Source of the DNA: Salegentibacter sp. R32
GTDB taxonomy: Bacteria; Bacteroidota; Bacteroidia; Flavobacteriales; Flavobacteriaceae
Assembly (NCBI RefSeq): GCF_008692195.1
Contig: NZ_RXOM01000054.1
Coordinates: 124,001 to 188,000, forward strand
Direction of reading: 5' to 3'
Length of the DNA stretch: 64,000 nt
Positions 44,946 to 53,312 of this stretch are shown piece by piece. Within the stretch, counting starts at the first letter, position 1. Every line of letters starts with the position of its first letter. Both the position numbers and the translations under genes were made by a program. The notes under the pieces were generated by a model that searched no databases, was not told the DNA's origin, and saw nothing but the letters and a program-made list of their open reading frames with translations.

Positions 44946-45452
44946 ATGGAATTAAAGGAAATTCAGAATTTAATAAAGTTTGTAGCTAAATCTGGAGCTA
45001 GTGAAGTAAAACTAGAAATGGAAGATGTAAAAATCACCATTAGAACTTCCTCTTCAGAAGAAAAAGAAACTACCACCGTAGTTCAACAAGTACCAATGGG
45101 TAATATGCCACAGCAAATGCCCGTACAACAAATACCACAACAACAGCAAGCACCACAACAGGAGCAAACTTCTGCTGAGGATACTTCAGCTAAAAAAGAA
45201 GACGATTCTAAATATATCACAGTAAAATCACCTATCATAGGTACCTTTTACCGTAAACCATCTCCAGACAAACCTGTATTTGTTGAGGTAGGAGATTCTG
45301 TAAAAGAAGGAGATGTAGTCTGTGTGATTGAAGCGATGAAACTTTTCAACGAAATTGAAAGTGAAGTAAGCGGTAAAATCGTTAAAGTATTAGTAGACGA
45401 CGCTTCACCGGTAGAATTTGATCAGCCACTATTCTTAATAGACCCATCATAA
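44946..45452 (+). CDS. accB: Biotin carboxyl carrier protein of acetyl-CoA carboxylase
   Basis: Carries biotin between the carboxylase and transferase parts of acetyl-CoA carboxylase. The 168-aa protein has an N-terminal helical domain (MELKEIQNLIKFVAKSG), a Gln/Pro-rich linker (about 45-80, with repeated QQIPQQQQ-like sequence), and the biotinyl domain with the modified Lys in VIEAMKLFNEIE. Length and layout are normal. It precedes accC by 88 bases. Confidence 0.97.
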   Translation: MELKEIQNLIKFVAKSGASEVKLEMEDVKITIRTSSSEEKETTTVVQQVPMGNMPQQMPVQQIPQQQQAPQQEQTSAEDTSAKKEDDSKYITVKSPIIGTFYRKPSPDKPVFVEVGDSVKEGDVVCVIEAMKLFNEIESEVSGKIVKVLVDDASPVEFDQPLFLIDPS

Positions 45453-45540
45453 GAAATTTTAAATCGTAAATTTTGAATGTTGCCCCGCTTCATTTGAAAC
45501 AATTTAAAATTCAGATTTAAAAAATTTAAAATTTCAAGAG

Positions 45541-46899
45541 ATGTTTAAAAAAATATTAATTGCCAATAGGGGAGAGATTGCCTTACGTGTAATTAGAACT
45601 TGTAAAGAAATGGGCATCAAAACCGTTGCGGTGTACTCTAAAGCAGATGCAGAGAGTTTACACGTACGTTTTGCAGACGAAGCGGTTTGTATTGGCCCTG
45701 CTCCCAGTAACGAATCTTATTTAAAGATCCCTAATATCATATCGGCTGCAGAAATTACTAATGCAGACGCCATCCATCCCGGTTACGGATTCTTATCAGA
45801 AAACGCCAAATTTTCTAAAATCTGCGAAGAGCACGAAATCAAATTTATTGGTGCCAGTGCAGAAATGATTGAAAAAATGGGGGACAAAGCCACCGCAAAA
45901 GCTACGATGAAAGCAGCTGGCGTACCTTGCGTTCCTGGTTCTGAAGGAATTATTGAAGACTACGATGAGTGCTTGAAGCTTGCCAAAGACATGGGCTTTC
46001 CTGTGATGTTAAAAGCAACTGCCGGAGGTGGCGGTAAAGGAATGCGTGCGGTTTGGAAAGAAGAAGACCTTGAAGCCGCTTGGAGTTCTGCTCGTCAGGA
46101 AGCTGGAGCTGCCTTCGGGAATGATGGCATGTATATGGAAAAGCTTATTGAAGAGCCTCGCCATATCGAAATTCAAATTGTTGGAGATAGCCGAGGAAAA
46201 GCGTGTCACCTTTCTGAAAGGGATTGCTCTGTACAACGTCGTCACCAAAAATTAACCGAAGAAACCCCTTCTCCTTTCATGACCGATGATCTTCGTAAAA
46301 AAATGGGAGAAGCGGCCGTAAAAGCTGCTGAATATATTAAATATGAGGGAGCCGGAACCGTAGAGTTTCTAGTAGATAAACATCGTAATTTCTACTTTAT
46401 GGAGATGAATACCCGTATTCAAGTAGAACACCCTATTACCGAACAGGTAATCGATTACGATTTAATTAGAGAACAAATTTTAGTAGCGGCAGGAGTACCC
46501 ATTTCAGGAAAAAATTACTTCCCAAAATTACACTCCATCGAATGTCGTATCAATGCAGAAGATCCTTATAATAACTTTAGACCATCCCCGGGAATGATTA
46601 CCAATTTACACGCACCGGGCGGTCATGGAGTGAGAATTGATACCCACGTTTATAGTGGCTATGCAATCCCGCCTAACTACGATTCTATGATTGCTAAACT
46701 AATCACGACGGCACAAACCCGTGAGGAGGCCATTCATAAAATGAAGCGTGCTTTAGATGAATTTGTCATTGAAGGGATAAAAACCACCATTCCGTTTCAC
46801 CGTCAATTAATGGAAGATCAACGCTATACTTCCGGTAATTATACCACTAAGTTGATGGAAGATTTTACAATGGATGAAAAGTACCAAGACGAAGAGTAA
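45541..46899 (+). CDS. accC: Biotin carboxylase of acetyl-CoA carboxylase
   Basis: ATP-dependent carboxylation of biotin on AccB. At 452 aa it has normal AccC length. Rossmann-like N domain ([18 protein letters not shown]), ATP-grasp loop [12 protein letters not shown], then [16 protein letters not shown], and the [17 protein letters not shown] active-site block are all present. The final gene of the fabH-accB-accC operon, with a terminator after it. Confidence 0.98.
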   Translation: MFKKILIANRGEIALRVIRTCKEMGIKTVAVYSKADAESLHVRFADEAVCIGPAPSNESYLKIPNIISAAEITNADAIHPGYGFLSENAKFSKICEEHEIKFIGASAEMIEKMGDKATAKATMKAAGVPCVPGSEGIIEDYDECLKLAKDMGFPVMLKATAGGGGKGMRAVWKEEDLEAAWSSARQEAGAAFGNDGMYMEKLIEEPRHIEIQIVGDSRGKACHLSERDCSVQRRHQKLTEETPSPFMTDDLRKKMGEAAVKAAEYIKYEGAGTVEFLVDKHRNFYFMEMNTRIQVEHPITEQVIDYDLIREQILVAAGVPISGKNYFPKLHSIECRINAEDPYNNFRPSPGMITNLHAPGGHGVRIDTHVYSGYAIPPNYDSMIAKLITTAQTREEAIHKMKRALDEFVIEGIKTTIPFHRQLMEDQRYTSGNYTTKLMEDFTMDEKYQDEE

Positions 46900-46919
46900 T
46901 TTCGTTTCAATATACAAGT

Positions 46920-46950
46920 AAACCCTCGATTTTTATCGGGGGTTTTTTTA
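46920..46950 (+). terminator. Rho-independent terminator after accC
   Basis: AACCCTCGAT and ATCGGGGGTT pair around TTTT, followed by a T run. About 20 bases after the accC stop. Confidence 0.85.
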
Positions 46951-47033
46951 TGGGCGTTTCACTCTTAGGTTAGATATCCGTTAATTTGCTAGCAGATATG
47001 CATGGTTTTTATCTTCGTAAGAAGTCTGGGGTT

Positions 47034-47053
47034 CCTTCCCTTTCAAGGGAAGG
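47034..47053. repeat. Short hairpin in a possible dispersed repeat
   Basis: CCTTCCCTT and AAGGGAAGG form a perfect 9-bp hairpin between accC and mtgA, followed by ACGGAAGGG-like sequence (GTCGGAAGGGTG at about 47079). An overlapping 89-codon frame here has no protein-like composition and is rejected. Similar blocks occur as intergenic repeats in Flavobacteriaceae from memory. Confidence 0.4.
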
Positions 47054-47175
47054 TGGCTTATGTAGCGATAGTGGAATAAGTCGGAAGGGTGTTTTCTCTT
47101 CTAACTATATTCATAAAACACTTTTATATCGAACTCACCTTAATTTAGTATTTTTAAAAAATCATATTGTTTTCA

Positions 47176-47871
47176 ATGAAAAAACTCTTCAGATTTATAT
47201 TCAAAACCATCGGGTGGTTATTTGTCTTCTCTATTTTGTTAGTAGTGGTTTTTAAATGGGTGCCCATTCCTGTAACTCCACTTATGGTGATTCGTTATTT
47301 TGAAACTCCTTCAGAAAAAAGAGAACTATGGAAACACGATTGGGAATCTTTAGAAAATATTTCAACAAATCTTCAAAAAGCTGTGATTTGCAGTGAAGAC
47401 CAAAACTTTGTAAAACACAATGGTTTTGATATAGAAGCCATAAAAAAAGCAATTGAAAACAATCAAAAAGGAAAACGCATTCGTGGGGCAAGCACCATAA
47501 GTCAACAAACCGCTAAAAACGTTTTTCTTTGGCCCAATAGAAGTTGGTTAAGAAAAGGACTGGAAACTTATTTTACCTTTCTTATTGAGCTTATTTGGAG
47601 CAAAGAACGCATTCTGGAAGTCTATTTAAACAGTATAGAAATGGGTAATGGCGTGTATGGCGCTGAGGCCGCGTCAGTATATTGGTTTAAAAAACCGGCG
47701 AGCCAATTAACCGCTTATGAAGCTGCAGCAATTGCCGCTATTTTACCCAATCCGCAAAACTATCGAGCTAATCCTGCCAGTAATTATATTCAAGGAAGAA
47801 AATCGTGGATTGTTAGGCAAATGGGCTATTACGGTCCATTGAACCTTGCTACAGAAAAGAAAAAGAAATGA
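47176..47871 (+). CDS. mtgA: Monofunctional peptidoglycan transglycosylase
   Basis: A GT51 enzyme polymerising lipid II into glycan strands at the inner membrane. About 231 aa: one N-terminal anchor helix (FIFKTIGWLFVFSILLVVVF), then the transglycosylase domain with catalytic Glu in CSEDQNFVKHNGFD, the RGASTISQQTAKNVFLWPNR motif and the second Glu region IEMGNGVYGAEAA. The ATG at 47176 is preferred to the TTG at 47167. Its stop overlaps the next gene by four bases (ATGA). Confidence 0.95.
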   Translation: MKKLFRFIFKTIGWLFVFSILLVVVFKWVPIPVTPLMVIRYFETPSEKRELWKHDWESLENISTNLQKAVICSEDQNFVKHNGFDIEAIKKAIENNQKGKRIRGASTISQQTAKNVFLWPNRSWLRKGLETYFTFLIELIWSKERILEVYLNSIEMGNGVYGAEAASVYWFKKPASQLTAYEAAAIAAILPNPQNYRANPASNYIQGRKSWIVRQMGYYGPLNLATEKKKK

Positions 47872-48317
47872 GCGAACGAGCAGCATTAATTCAGCAGTGC
47901 GATGAATATCTTCAGCATAGAATTCAGCGTTTAAAAAAATCGATTCAAGCTATTGAAAGTGATTTGGAAGGAGAAACCAAAAGTAGTGCCGGCGATAAAT
48001 ATGAAACTTCCCGCGAAATGATGAATGCTGAAATTAATAAACTTCAGCAACAATTACAGGAGTTTAGAAAATTGGAAGAAGTGTTGGCTGTTGTAAGTCA
48101 ACGAAAAGTTTCAGAGAATGTAGAATTGGGAAGCATCGTAAAAACAAATCTCGCTAACTATTTTTTAGCCATTCCGGTAGGAGAGTTAAAAGTACAAAAC
48201 GAAAGTTATTACGGAATCGGAATTAATTCGCCCATCGCGAAATTAATACTTGGAAAAAGAGAAGGTGATAAGGTGTTTTTTCAGCAAAAAGAAATAAAAA
48301 TAGAATCAATTAAATGA
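47868..48317 (+). CDS. GreA/GreB-like coiled-coil protein
   Basis: A 149-aa cytoplasmic protein. An N-terminal antiparallel coiled coil (about 10-75, many Glu/Gln/Lys) leads to a compact C-terminal domain with GIGINSPIAKLILGKREGDKVFF, which resembles the FKBP-like C-domain of Gre factors that docks on the RNA polymerase secondary channel. The coiled-coil tip has acidic residues (ESDLEGE) as expected for transcript cleavage. It is coupled to mtgA by a four-base overlap. Similar proteins are sometimes mislabelled as 3-oxoacyl-ACP synthase. The role as a Gre-type factor is inferred. Confidence 0.7.
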   Translation: MSERAALIQQCDEYLQHRIQRLKKSIQAIESDLEGETKSSAGDKYETSREMMNAEINKLQQQLQEFRKLEEVLAVVSQRKVSENVELGSIVKTNLANYFLAIPVGELKVQNESYYGIGINSPIAKLILGKREGDKVFFQQKEIKIESIK

Positions 48318-48644
48318 AAGGGTTAAGTATTGCTGAAGTTCTAATTTAAAAATCGTACCGCCCAATAATTCGTTTACTTGTTCAAGCTCTTCCCAACTAA
48401 CGGCAAGGTCTATTTTCTCTGACGGTGTTTTTAATAATAGATTTTTACAAGTTTTTGAGAAGTTACAGTTGCTGCAGTAAATTTCAGCTTCCACATTTAA
48501 AACGTTCTTCTGAAAAGATTTAATTTCTTCTAGGGTTAAAAGAAAACCGGTGTTTCTAAAAACTACCTGAATTTTATCTCGTTTATCTTTCCAGTAAAAA
48601 GAGATTCCAAACCCGTTTCTGAAAATTATTTTAATATCCTCCAT
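48306..48644 (-). CDS. Conserved hypothetical protein with Cys cluster (possibly DUF6686)
   Basis: A 112-aa cytoplasmic protein starting MEDIKIIFRNGFG (the upstream TTG at 48665 is less likely). Two-part layout: an N-terminal beta region with FRNTGFLLTLEEIKSF, a CSNCNFSKTC cluster in the middle (candidate zinc site), and a helical C-terminus. The pattern resembles what I remember of DUF6686, but the match is not certain. Its 3' end overlaps the convergent GreA-like gene by 12 bases. Confidence 0.6.
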   Translation of the reverse strand: MEDIKIIFRNGFGISFYWKDKRDKIQVVFRNTGFLLTLEEIKSFQKNVLNVEAEIYCSNCNFSKTCKNLLLKTPSEKIDLAVSWEELEQVNELLGGTIFKLELQQYLTLSFN

Positions 48645-48707
48645 GAAATAAACTTTGTTACCCAAAGATATTAATTATTTAGAATTATTCTAAACTAAAA
48701 TTCAAAT

Positions 48708-48878
48708 TTATTCTTTTCGGGAATTTTTTGTTCCTACATACTTTCCTAAGAAATAAATTACTAATAAAGGAATCAATATAAACTCACTTGAATTACCGAG
48801 TAAATTCATTTCATTTGCAATAATGGTAATAGTAGCTAAAGCTAAAATTACTAATATATCCACTAATTGAGTTTTCAT
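48708..48878 (-). CDS. 56-aa two-helix membrane protein
   Basis: A short ORF: MKTQLVDILVILALATITII, a loop (NEMNLLGNSSEF), a second hydrophobic helix (ILIPLLVIYFLG) and a polar end (NSRKE). Composition and the good start support coding. It lies in the 269-bp gap between the Cys-cluster protein and recJ on the same strand as both. No family recognised. Confidence 0.5.
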   Translation of the reverse strand: MKTQLVDILVILALATITIIANEMNLLGNSSEFILIPLLVIYFLGKYVGTKNSRKE

Positions 48879-48913
48879 AAAATCGAGTTTTGTAAAAAGA
48901 AATGTAATAAAAA

Positions 48914-50605
48914 TTACCGAATATCCCTAAGCTTCAACTGAAGTGAAACATTTCCGTTCCATTCATTTTCATCGATGGAATAAACGGCATCAAATGGTTT
49001 TTTATGTTGAATAATGTGGAACTTCTCTCCTAAATTAAATCCAATTGCACCTATAAAATTAGGCTCCGGCAATTGCTGAACGCTACATTTTAAATGATCT
49101 CCGGTTTGCCCGACAGGTTTTCCATAACCCGTATCGGTTAAGTTTTTGGTCAAGAAAACTGGCGTCATATTTCCCGGTCCAAAAGGGGCGAACTGTTTAA
49201 GGATTCGGTAAAACTTGGGTGTAATTTCATTTAAATTCAACTCTAAATCAGCATTGATTTCTGGAGTTAATAAATGTTCATCGATACTTTGGCTCACCAC
49301 TTCTTCAAACTTATGTTTAAAAGCTTCATAACAGCTTTCATCTAAAGTTAAACCAGCGGCGTATTTATGTCCGCCAAACTGTTCAATATGCTCCGTACAA
49401 GCTTCCAACGCATTATAAACATCAAAACCTTTTACCGAACGCGCTGAAGCAGCTAGCTTATCTCCACTTTTGGTAAATACCAAGGTTGGTCGGTAATAGG
49501 TTTCGGTAAGTCGGGAGGCTACAATCCCAATCACGCCTTTATGCCAATGCTCGCCGTAAACGACAGTGGTGAAACGCTCTTGCTCTTTTAGTTCTTCAAT
49601 TAATTGTAAGGCTTCTTCCGTGATGGTTTTATCCGCATCTTTTCGTTCGGCATTATAAGCTTCAATTTCAGTAGCATATTTTTCAGCGGTTTTTTCATCT
49701 TCTTCTACTAATAATTGTACGGCGTGTAAACCGTGTTTCATTCTTCCGGCCGCGTTGATTCGTGGAGCGATGATAAAAACCACATCGGTAATGGTGAGCG
49801 TTTCTTTTTTTACTTGATTCAAAATGGCTTTAAAACCGTTTCGAGGCAAAGTATTAATCACGTGTAATCCGTGATAGGCCAAGACTCGATTTTCTCCCGT
49901 AATAGGCACAATGTCGGCACCAATCGCCGTCGCTACCAAATCGAGATAAGGTATCAAGGTTTTTACCGGGTTTCCCAACTTTTCTTCTAGTGCCTGAATA
50001 AGCTTAAAACCTACTCCGCAACCGCATAGTTCTTTATAAGGATATTCACAATCTTCCCGTTTGGGGTCTAACACCGCGACAGCGTTTGGAATTTCACTCC
50101 CCGGACGGTGGTGATCGCAAATAATAAAATCGACTCCTTTTTCTTTGGCATAAGCAACTTTATCGATGGCTTTAATTCCGCAGTCTAAGGCAATAATTAG
50201 TGTGATGTCATTATCGGCGGCATAATCGATCCCTTGATAAGAAACCCCGTAACCTTCTGCATAACGATCGGGAATATAGGTGGTAATTTGTGGACTCCGG
50301 GATTTTAAATACGAACTCATCAAAGCAACGCTCGTGGTTCCATCGACATCGTAATCACCATAAACCAAAATGTTTTCTCCTTGGGCTAAAGCTTGTTCGA
50401 TTCTTGTCACCGCCTTATCCATATCTTTCATCAAAAAAGGATCGTGCAAGTCTGCTAAACTGGGGCGAAAAAACTTTTTAGCTTCTTCAAAAGTTTCTAT
50501 TCCCCGCTGAACCAATAAACTGGCAATCGCTTTTTCTACGCCTAAAGCTTGTTGTAGTTGTTGTACTTTTTCAGGATTTGGTAAAGGTTTTAAGGTCCAG
50601 CGCAT
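48914..50605 (-). CDS. recJ: Single-stranded-DNA-specific exonuclease RecJ
   Basis: A 5'-3' ssDNA exonuclease for recombination and repair. At 563 aa it has normal length. DHH-family motifs are all visible: VYGDYDVDGTTSVALM (motif I), IIALDCGIKA (II), IICDHHRPGS (III), and APRINAAGRM, followed by the DHHA1 domain with GGHKYAAGLTL (GGH motif). The C-terminal OB fold is intact. It has its own -7 box 16 bases upstream, although the UDG-like gene and its neighbour upstream share the strand. Confidence 0.97.
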   Translation of the reverse strand: MRWTLKPLPNPEKVQQLQQALGVEKAIASLLVQRGIETFEEAKKFFRPSLADLHDPFLMKDMDKAVTRIEQALAQGENILVYGDYDVDGTTSVALMSSYLKSRSPQITTYIPDRYAEGYGVSYQGIDYAADNDITLIIALDCGIKAIDKVAYAKEKGVDFIICDHHRPGSEIPNAVAVLDPKREDCEYPYKELCGCGVGFKLIQALEEKLGNPVKTLIPYLDLVATAIGADIVPITGENRVLAYHGLHVINTLPRNGFKAILNQVKKETLTITDVVFIIAPRINAAGRMKHGLHAVQLLVEEDEKTAEKYATEIEAYNAERKDADKTITEEALQLIEELKEQERFTTVVYGEHWHKGVIGIVASRLTETYYRPTLVFTKSGDKLAASARSVKGFDVYNALEACTEHIEQFGGHKYAAGLTLDESCYEAFKHKFEEVVSQSIDEHLLTPEINADLELNLNEITPKFYRILKQFAPFGPGNMTPVFLTKNLTDTGYGKPVGQTGDHLKCSVQQLPEPNFIGAIGFNLGEKFHIIQHKKPFDAVYSIDENEWNGNVSLQLKLRDIR

Positions 50606-50620
50606 GGTTTTGTTTTTCTA

Positions 50621-50628
50621 CAAATATA
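50621..50628 (-). promoter_or_regulatory. recJ: -7 box of recJ, TATATTTG
   Basis: An exact TAnnTTTG match on the minus strand, 15 bases before the recJ ATG, giving a leader of about nine bases. Confidence 0.5.
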
Positions 50629-50648
50629 ATTGGGTTTGACTAGCTAAA

Positions 50649-51221
50649 TCAATCTTCTTTCAAAATCTCTTTTACCATTTTCTGTAATTCAGGGACGACT
50701 CCTTCTTCAAACCACGGGTTTTTGATTCGCCAAAATCGATTGACGGGAGAAGGGTGTGGTAACGGGAAATACTTAGGTAAATATTCTTGATAATTTTCCA
50801 CCAAACTCGTCAGCTTTTCGGTTTTAGAAAGGTAATACTTATTCGCGTAAGCTCCGATTAAAATAAACAATTCAGCTTTTTTAAAATGATTAATGACGGT
50901 TTTGTGCCATAAAGGAGCGCATTCTTTTCGCGGAGGCAAATCACCGGTTTTGGCTTTGCCGGGATAGCAAAATCCCATTGGTAAAACCGCAAAATTAGCT
51001 TCGTTATAAAAAGTAGTTGTATCGACAGCTAACCACTTTCTTAACTGTTTACCGCTTTGGTCTTGCCACGCGATTCCTGATTCGTGTACTACTCGACCAG
51101 GCGCCTGACTTATTAAAATAATTTTTGAATTTTCGTTTCCGCTTACAATTGGGTTTGCTCCCAAAGGTAAATGAGGTTCACAAAACGTACATTGTCTAAC
51201 TTCCTGCAATAAATCTTTCAA
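50649..51221 (-). CDS. Uracil-DNA glycosylase family protein
   Basis: A 190-aa protein of the UDG superfamily (single domain). The first motif is SQAPGRVVHESG (equivalent of the GEAPG loop), FCYPGK and the CAPLWHKTV segment carry the middle part, and the HPSPVNRFW motif (equivalent of HPSPLS) closes the active site. The N-terminal CTFCEPHLPLG pair of Cys is present, but the four-Cys Fe-S set of family 4 enzymes is not complete. Uracil excision is inferred from family. It lies 12 bases after the 90-aa gene and upstream of recJ, a small repair cluster. Confidence 0.82.
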   Translation of the reverse strand: MKDLLQEVRQCTFCEPHLPLGANPIVSGNENSKIILISQAPGRVVHESGIAWQDQSGKQLRKWLAVDTTTFYNEANFAVLPMGFCYPGKAKTGDLPPRKECAPLWHKTVINHFKKAELFILIGAYANKYYLSKTEKLTSLVENYQEYLPKYFPLPHPSPVNRFWRIKNPWFEEGVVPELQKMVKEILKED

Positions 51222-51233
51222 AAATACTTCGGT

Positions 51234-51506
51234 TTAAAAGAATAAAAAGTAAACGGCCATCGAAATCATTATTGCTAATGAAATGGTGAATATAATCATC
51301 ACTTTTTGATGATGGCGTTGGTTTTCAACAATGAGTTTATCGCGCATCGCTTTGCGTTTTTCTTCAGAAATATTAATTACAGGAATGCCTGTACTTTTGC
51401 CAGAAGTTTTATCGTGACCCTTTTGAAAATAATTAGTTCGATGACCACGCCTTGAATTATTTTTCAAGATGGTGTTCATGGCTTGCGCCGCACCTCCAAA
51501 TCCCAT
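51234..51506 (-). CDS. 90-aa tail-anchored membrane protein
   Basis: A conserved-looking small protein: a Gly/Ala-rich start (MGFGGAAQAMNTILKNNSRR), a basic middle, a short helix (ISEEKRKAMRDKLIVENQRHH) and one C-terminal membrane helix (VMIIFTISLAIMISMAVYFLFF) with no residues after it. In other flavobacteria such proteins are sometimes wrongly named riboflavin synthase subunit beta. Function unknown. Likely co-transcribed with the UDG-like gene. Confidence 0.72.
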   Translation of the reverse strand: MGFGGAAQAMNTILKNNSRRGHRTNYFQKGHDKTSGKSTGIPVINISEEKRKAMRDKLIVENQRHHQKVMIIFTISLAIMISMAVYFLFF

Positions 51507-51619
51507 TTTAGTAAAAATTAAGTTAAACTATTAATTTACGAAATTTTCCTGAATTTTGCTAATTTGTATCGGTTGTACTAGAAGCTTTTCTGTACTTTCG
51601 TGGTGGAAAACGATTAAAA

Positions 51620-52048
51620 ATGAAACAAGAACTCACAATTAAATATAAAAATACCTTACAGAACCTCATTATTTTGTTTGTTGGTATTCTTTTACTGATT
51701 ATAGGTTTTGTTGCTTATTTTTGGACCGAAGAATTTTCCTATTTCTACCTCATCGTTTTAGCCAATATTTTAGTATTGTATGTATTAATTACAAGCCAGG
51801 TAAAGAAAAACCAAGTGGTTTACGATTCAGTTTTTATAAAATACAAGTTGAATTCTAATCCTGTAAAGCGATTAAAAGTAGATGAAATTAACGGAGTAAA
51901 AGAGGAGAATCATCATTTAAAAATTCAGCTAAACAAAGAGCGGCAAGCTGAAATTAATTTAGAAAACTACGCCGCAACTTCTTTAGAAGAATTTAAAGAC
52001 TTACTGCAAAGAATGGCTGATTTCAACTCTAAAAAATCTGATAATTAG
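51620..52048 (+). CDS. Hypothetical two-helix membrane protein
   Basis: A 142-aa protein with two adjacent N-terminal membrane helices (LQNLIILFVGILLLIIGFVA and FYLIVLANILVLYVLITS) and a cytoplasmic C-terminal domain of about 80 residues with PH-like alternating strands (YDSVFIKYKLNS, HHLKIQLNK). This two-helix plus bPH-like layout is common among uncharacterised bacterial membrane proteins. A near-consensus -7 box (TACTTTCG) lies at 51593-51600. No family named. Confidence 0.72.
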   Translation: MKQELTIKYKNTLQNLIILFVGILLLIIGFVAYFWTEEFSYFYLIVLANILVLYVLITSQVKKNQVVYDSVFIKYKLNSNPVKRLKVDEINGVKEENHHLKIQLNKERQAEINLENYAATSLEEFKDLLQRMADFNSKKSDN

Positions 52049-52134
52049 ACTGTTAAAACTCTATTTAATAATACGTTCTTGACATTTTTTTAAAACCCTG
52101 AATGATTTTGTGTAACAATTTCAATTTAAATTAG

Positions 52135-52148
52135 TCTATTATAATAGA
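52135..52148. promoter_or_regulatory. 14-bp perfect palindrome upstream of the ankyrin gene
   Basis: TCTATTATAATAGA, no spacer, 44 bases before the ATG at 52192. No matching stem-loop context for a terminator. A candidate operator. Confidence 0.4.
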
Positions 52149-52191
52149 GCAAGTTTCTCAAAACTAATTCATTAATCAAAAATCATTCATC

Positions 52192-52590
52192 ATGAAAAAA
52201 TCAATCGTTATCGTAGCGCTAGCATTAATCAGCTGTGTTACATTTGCAAACAACAGTTATGAAAAAACCCCAGAAAATTTATCTTCTGAAGTAAATTGGG
52301 AAACAAGTGCAGACCTGAATTCTTTCTGCAAAGCCATTATGAAGGGGAATCTTGAAATGGTAAAACAGTTAATTGACTTTGGGGAAGATGTGAACAAGAA
52401 GTCTTTAGGAAAAACCCCGGCCATGTACGCAGCCCGTTACAACAAAGTAGAAGTTTTAAAACTTCTTGTAGAAAAAGGTGCTGACTTATCTATCAAATCT
52501 GATGTTGAAAAATACACCGCTAAAAAGTTTGCTGAACTTTCTAACGCAAAAGAAGCTTTAGCTTACTTAAATTCTTTAGAAGAAAAATAA
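52192..52590 (+). CDS. Exported ankyrin-repeat protein
   Basis: A 132-aa protein with a signal peptide (MKKSIVIVALALISCVTFA). The mature part has about three ankyrin repeats: FCKAIMKGNLEMVKQLIDFG, the consensus-like KTPAMYAARYNKVEVLKLLVEKGADLSIK (in two overlapping pieces), and YTAKKFAELSNAKEALAYLN. Periplasmic ankyrin proteins in other bacteria support oxidative-stress enzymes, but no catalase or related gene is adjacent here. Monocistronic, with a terminator shared with rsmI. Confidence 0.87.
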   Translation: MKKSIVIVALALISCVTFANNSYEKTPENLSSEVNWETSADLNSFCKAIMKGNLEMVKQLIDFGEDVNKKSLGKTPAMYAARYNKVEVLKLLVEKGADLSIKSDVEKYTAKKFAELSNAKEALAYLNSLEEK

Positions 52591-52608
52591 ATTTTCTAAA
52601 AAAAGTTG

Positions 52609-52649
52609 AAATAAGTGGTTTGTCTTTATTGATGAACCACTTATTTTTT
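52609..52649. terminator. Bidirectional terminator between the ankyrin gene and rsmI
   Basis: AAATAAGTGGTT and AACCACTTATTT form a 12-bp stem with a 14-base loop and a T run. It overlaps the rsmI stop. Confidence 0.8.
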
Positions 52650-53312
52650 TCCTTCCACAATTACCACGATTTCCCCTTTGGGAGCTTTTTGTTGAAAATG
52701 TGCTAAAACTTCTTCCGTAGTTCCGCGTACTGTTTCTTCATGAAGTTTGCTTATTTCCCGAGAAACCGAAACTTTTCTATCTGTCCCAAAATATTCAGCA
52801 AAATGTCCGAGTGTTTTGATAAGCTTATGTGGCGATTCATAAAAAATCATGGTTCGGGTTTCTTCCGCTAATAAATTCAATCGGGTTTGTCGTCCTTTTT
52901 TCACCGGTAAAAAACCTTCAAATATAAATTTATCATTGGGCAAACCACTATTCACCAAAGCGGGAACAAAAGCCGTGGCTCCCGGTAAACAATCAACTTC
53001 AATGTTATTTTCTACGCAAGCCCTAGTCAATAAAAATCCGGGGTCAGAAATTGCCGGTGTTCCCGCATCGCTAATTAAAGCAGCGGTTTCTCCATTCTGA
53101 ATGCGCTTAATAATTAAATCGACCGTTTTATGTTCGTTATGCATATGGTGGCTATGCATAGGCGTATCAATTTCAAAATGTTTAAGCAACTTTCCGCTAG
53201 TTCGTGTGTCTTCAGCCAAAATAAAGTCGACTTCGTTTAGCACTTTTACCGCTCTAAACGTCATATCTTCTAAATTACCGATGGGCGTAGGAACTAAAAA
53301 TAGCTTTGCCAT
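52641..53312 (-). CDS. rsmI: 16S rRNA (cytidine(1402)-2'-O)-methyltransferase
   Basis: SAM-dependent methyltransferase for C1402 of 16S rRNA. The 223-aa protein has the typical start (KLFLVPTPIGNLEDMTFRAV), EDTRTSGKLLKHF, the ISDAGTPAISDPG loop and FYESPHK. The C-terminus is normal though the protein is shorter than the E. coli form. Start ATG shares one base with the upstream gene's stop (TAATG), so translation is coupled. Confidence 0.96.
   Translation of the reverse strand: MAKLFLVPTPIGNLEDMTFRAVKVLNEVDFILAEDTRTSGKLLKHFEIDTPMHSHHMHNEHKTVDLIIKRIQNGETAALISDAGTPAISDPGFLLTRACVENNIEVDCLPGATAFVPALVNSGLPNDKFIFEGFLPVKKGRQTRLNLLAEETRTMIFYESPHKLIKTLGHFAEYFGTDRKVSVSREISKLHEETVRGTTEEVLAHFQQKAPKGEIVVIVEGKK

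Noticed and set aside
46986-47255. 89-aa ORF between accC and mtgA
   Set aside because: No domain or signal, it spans a hairpin repeat and overlaps the start of mtgA in another frame.
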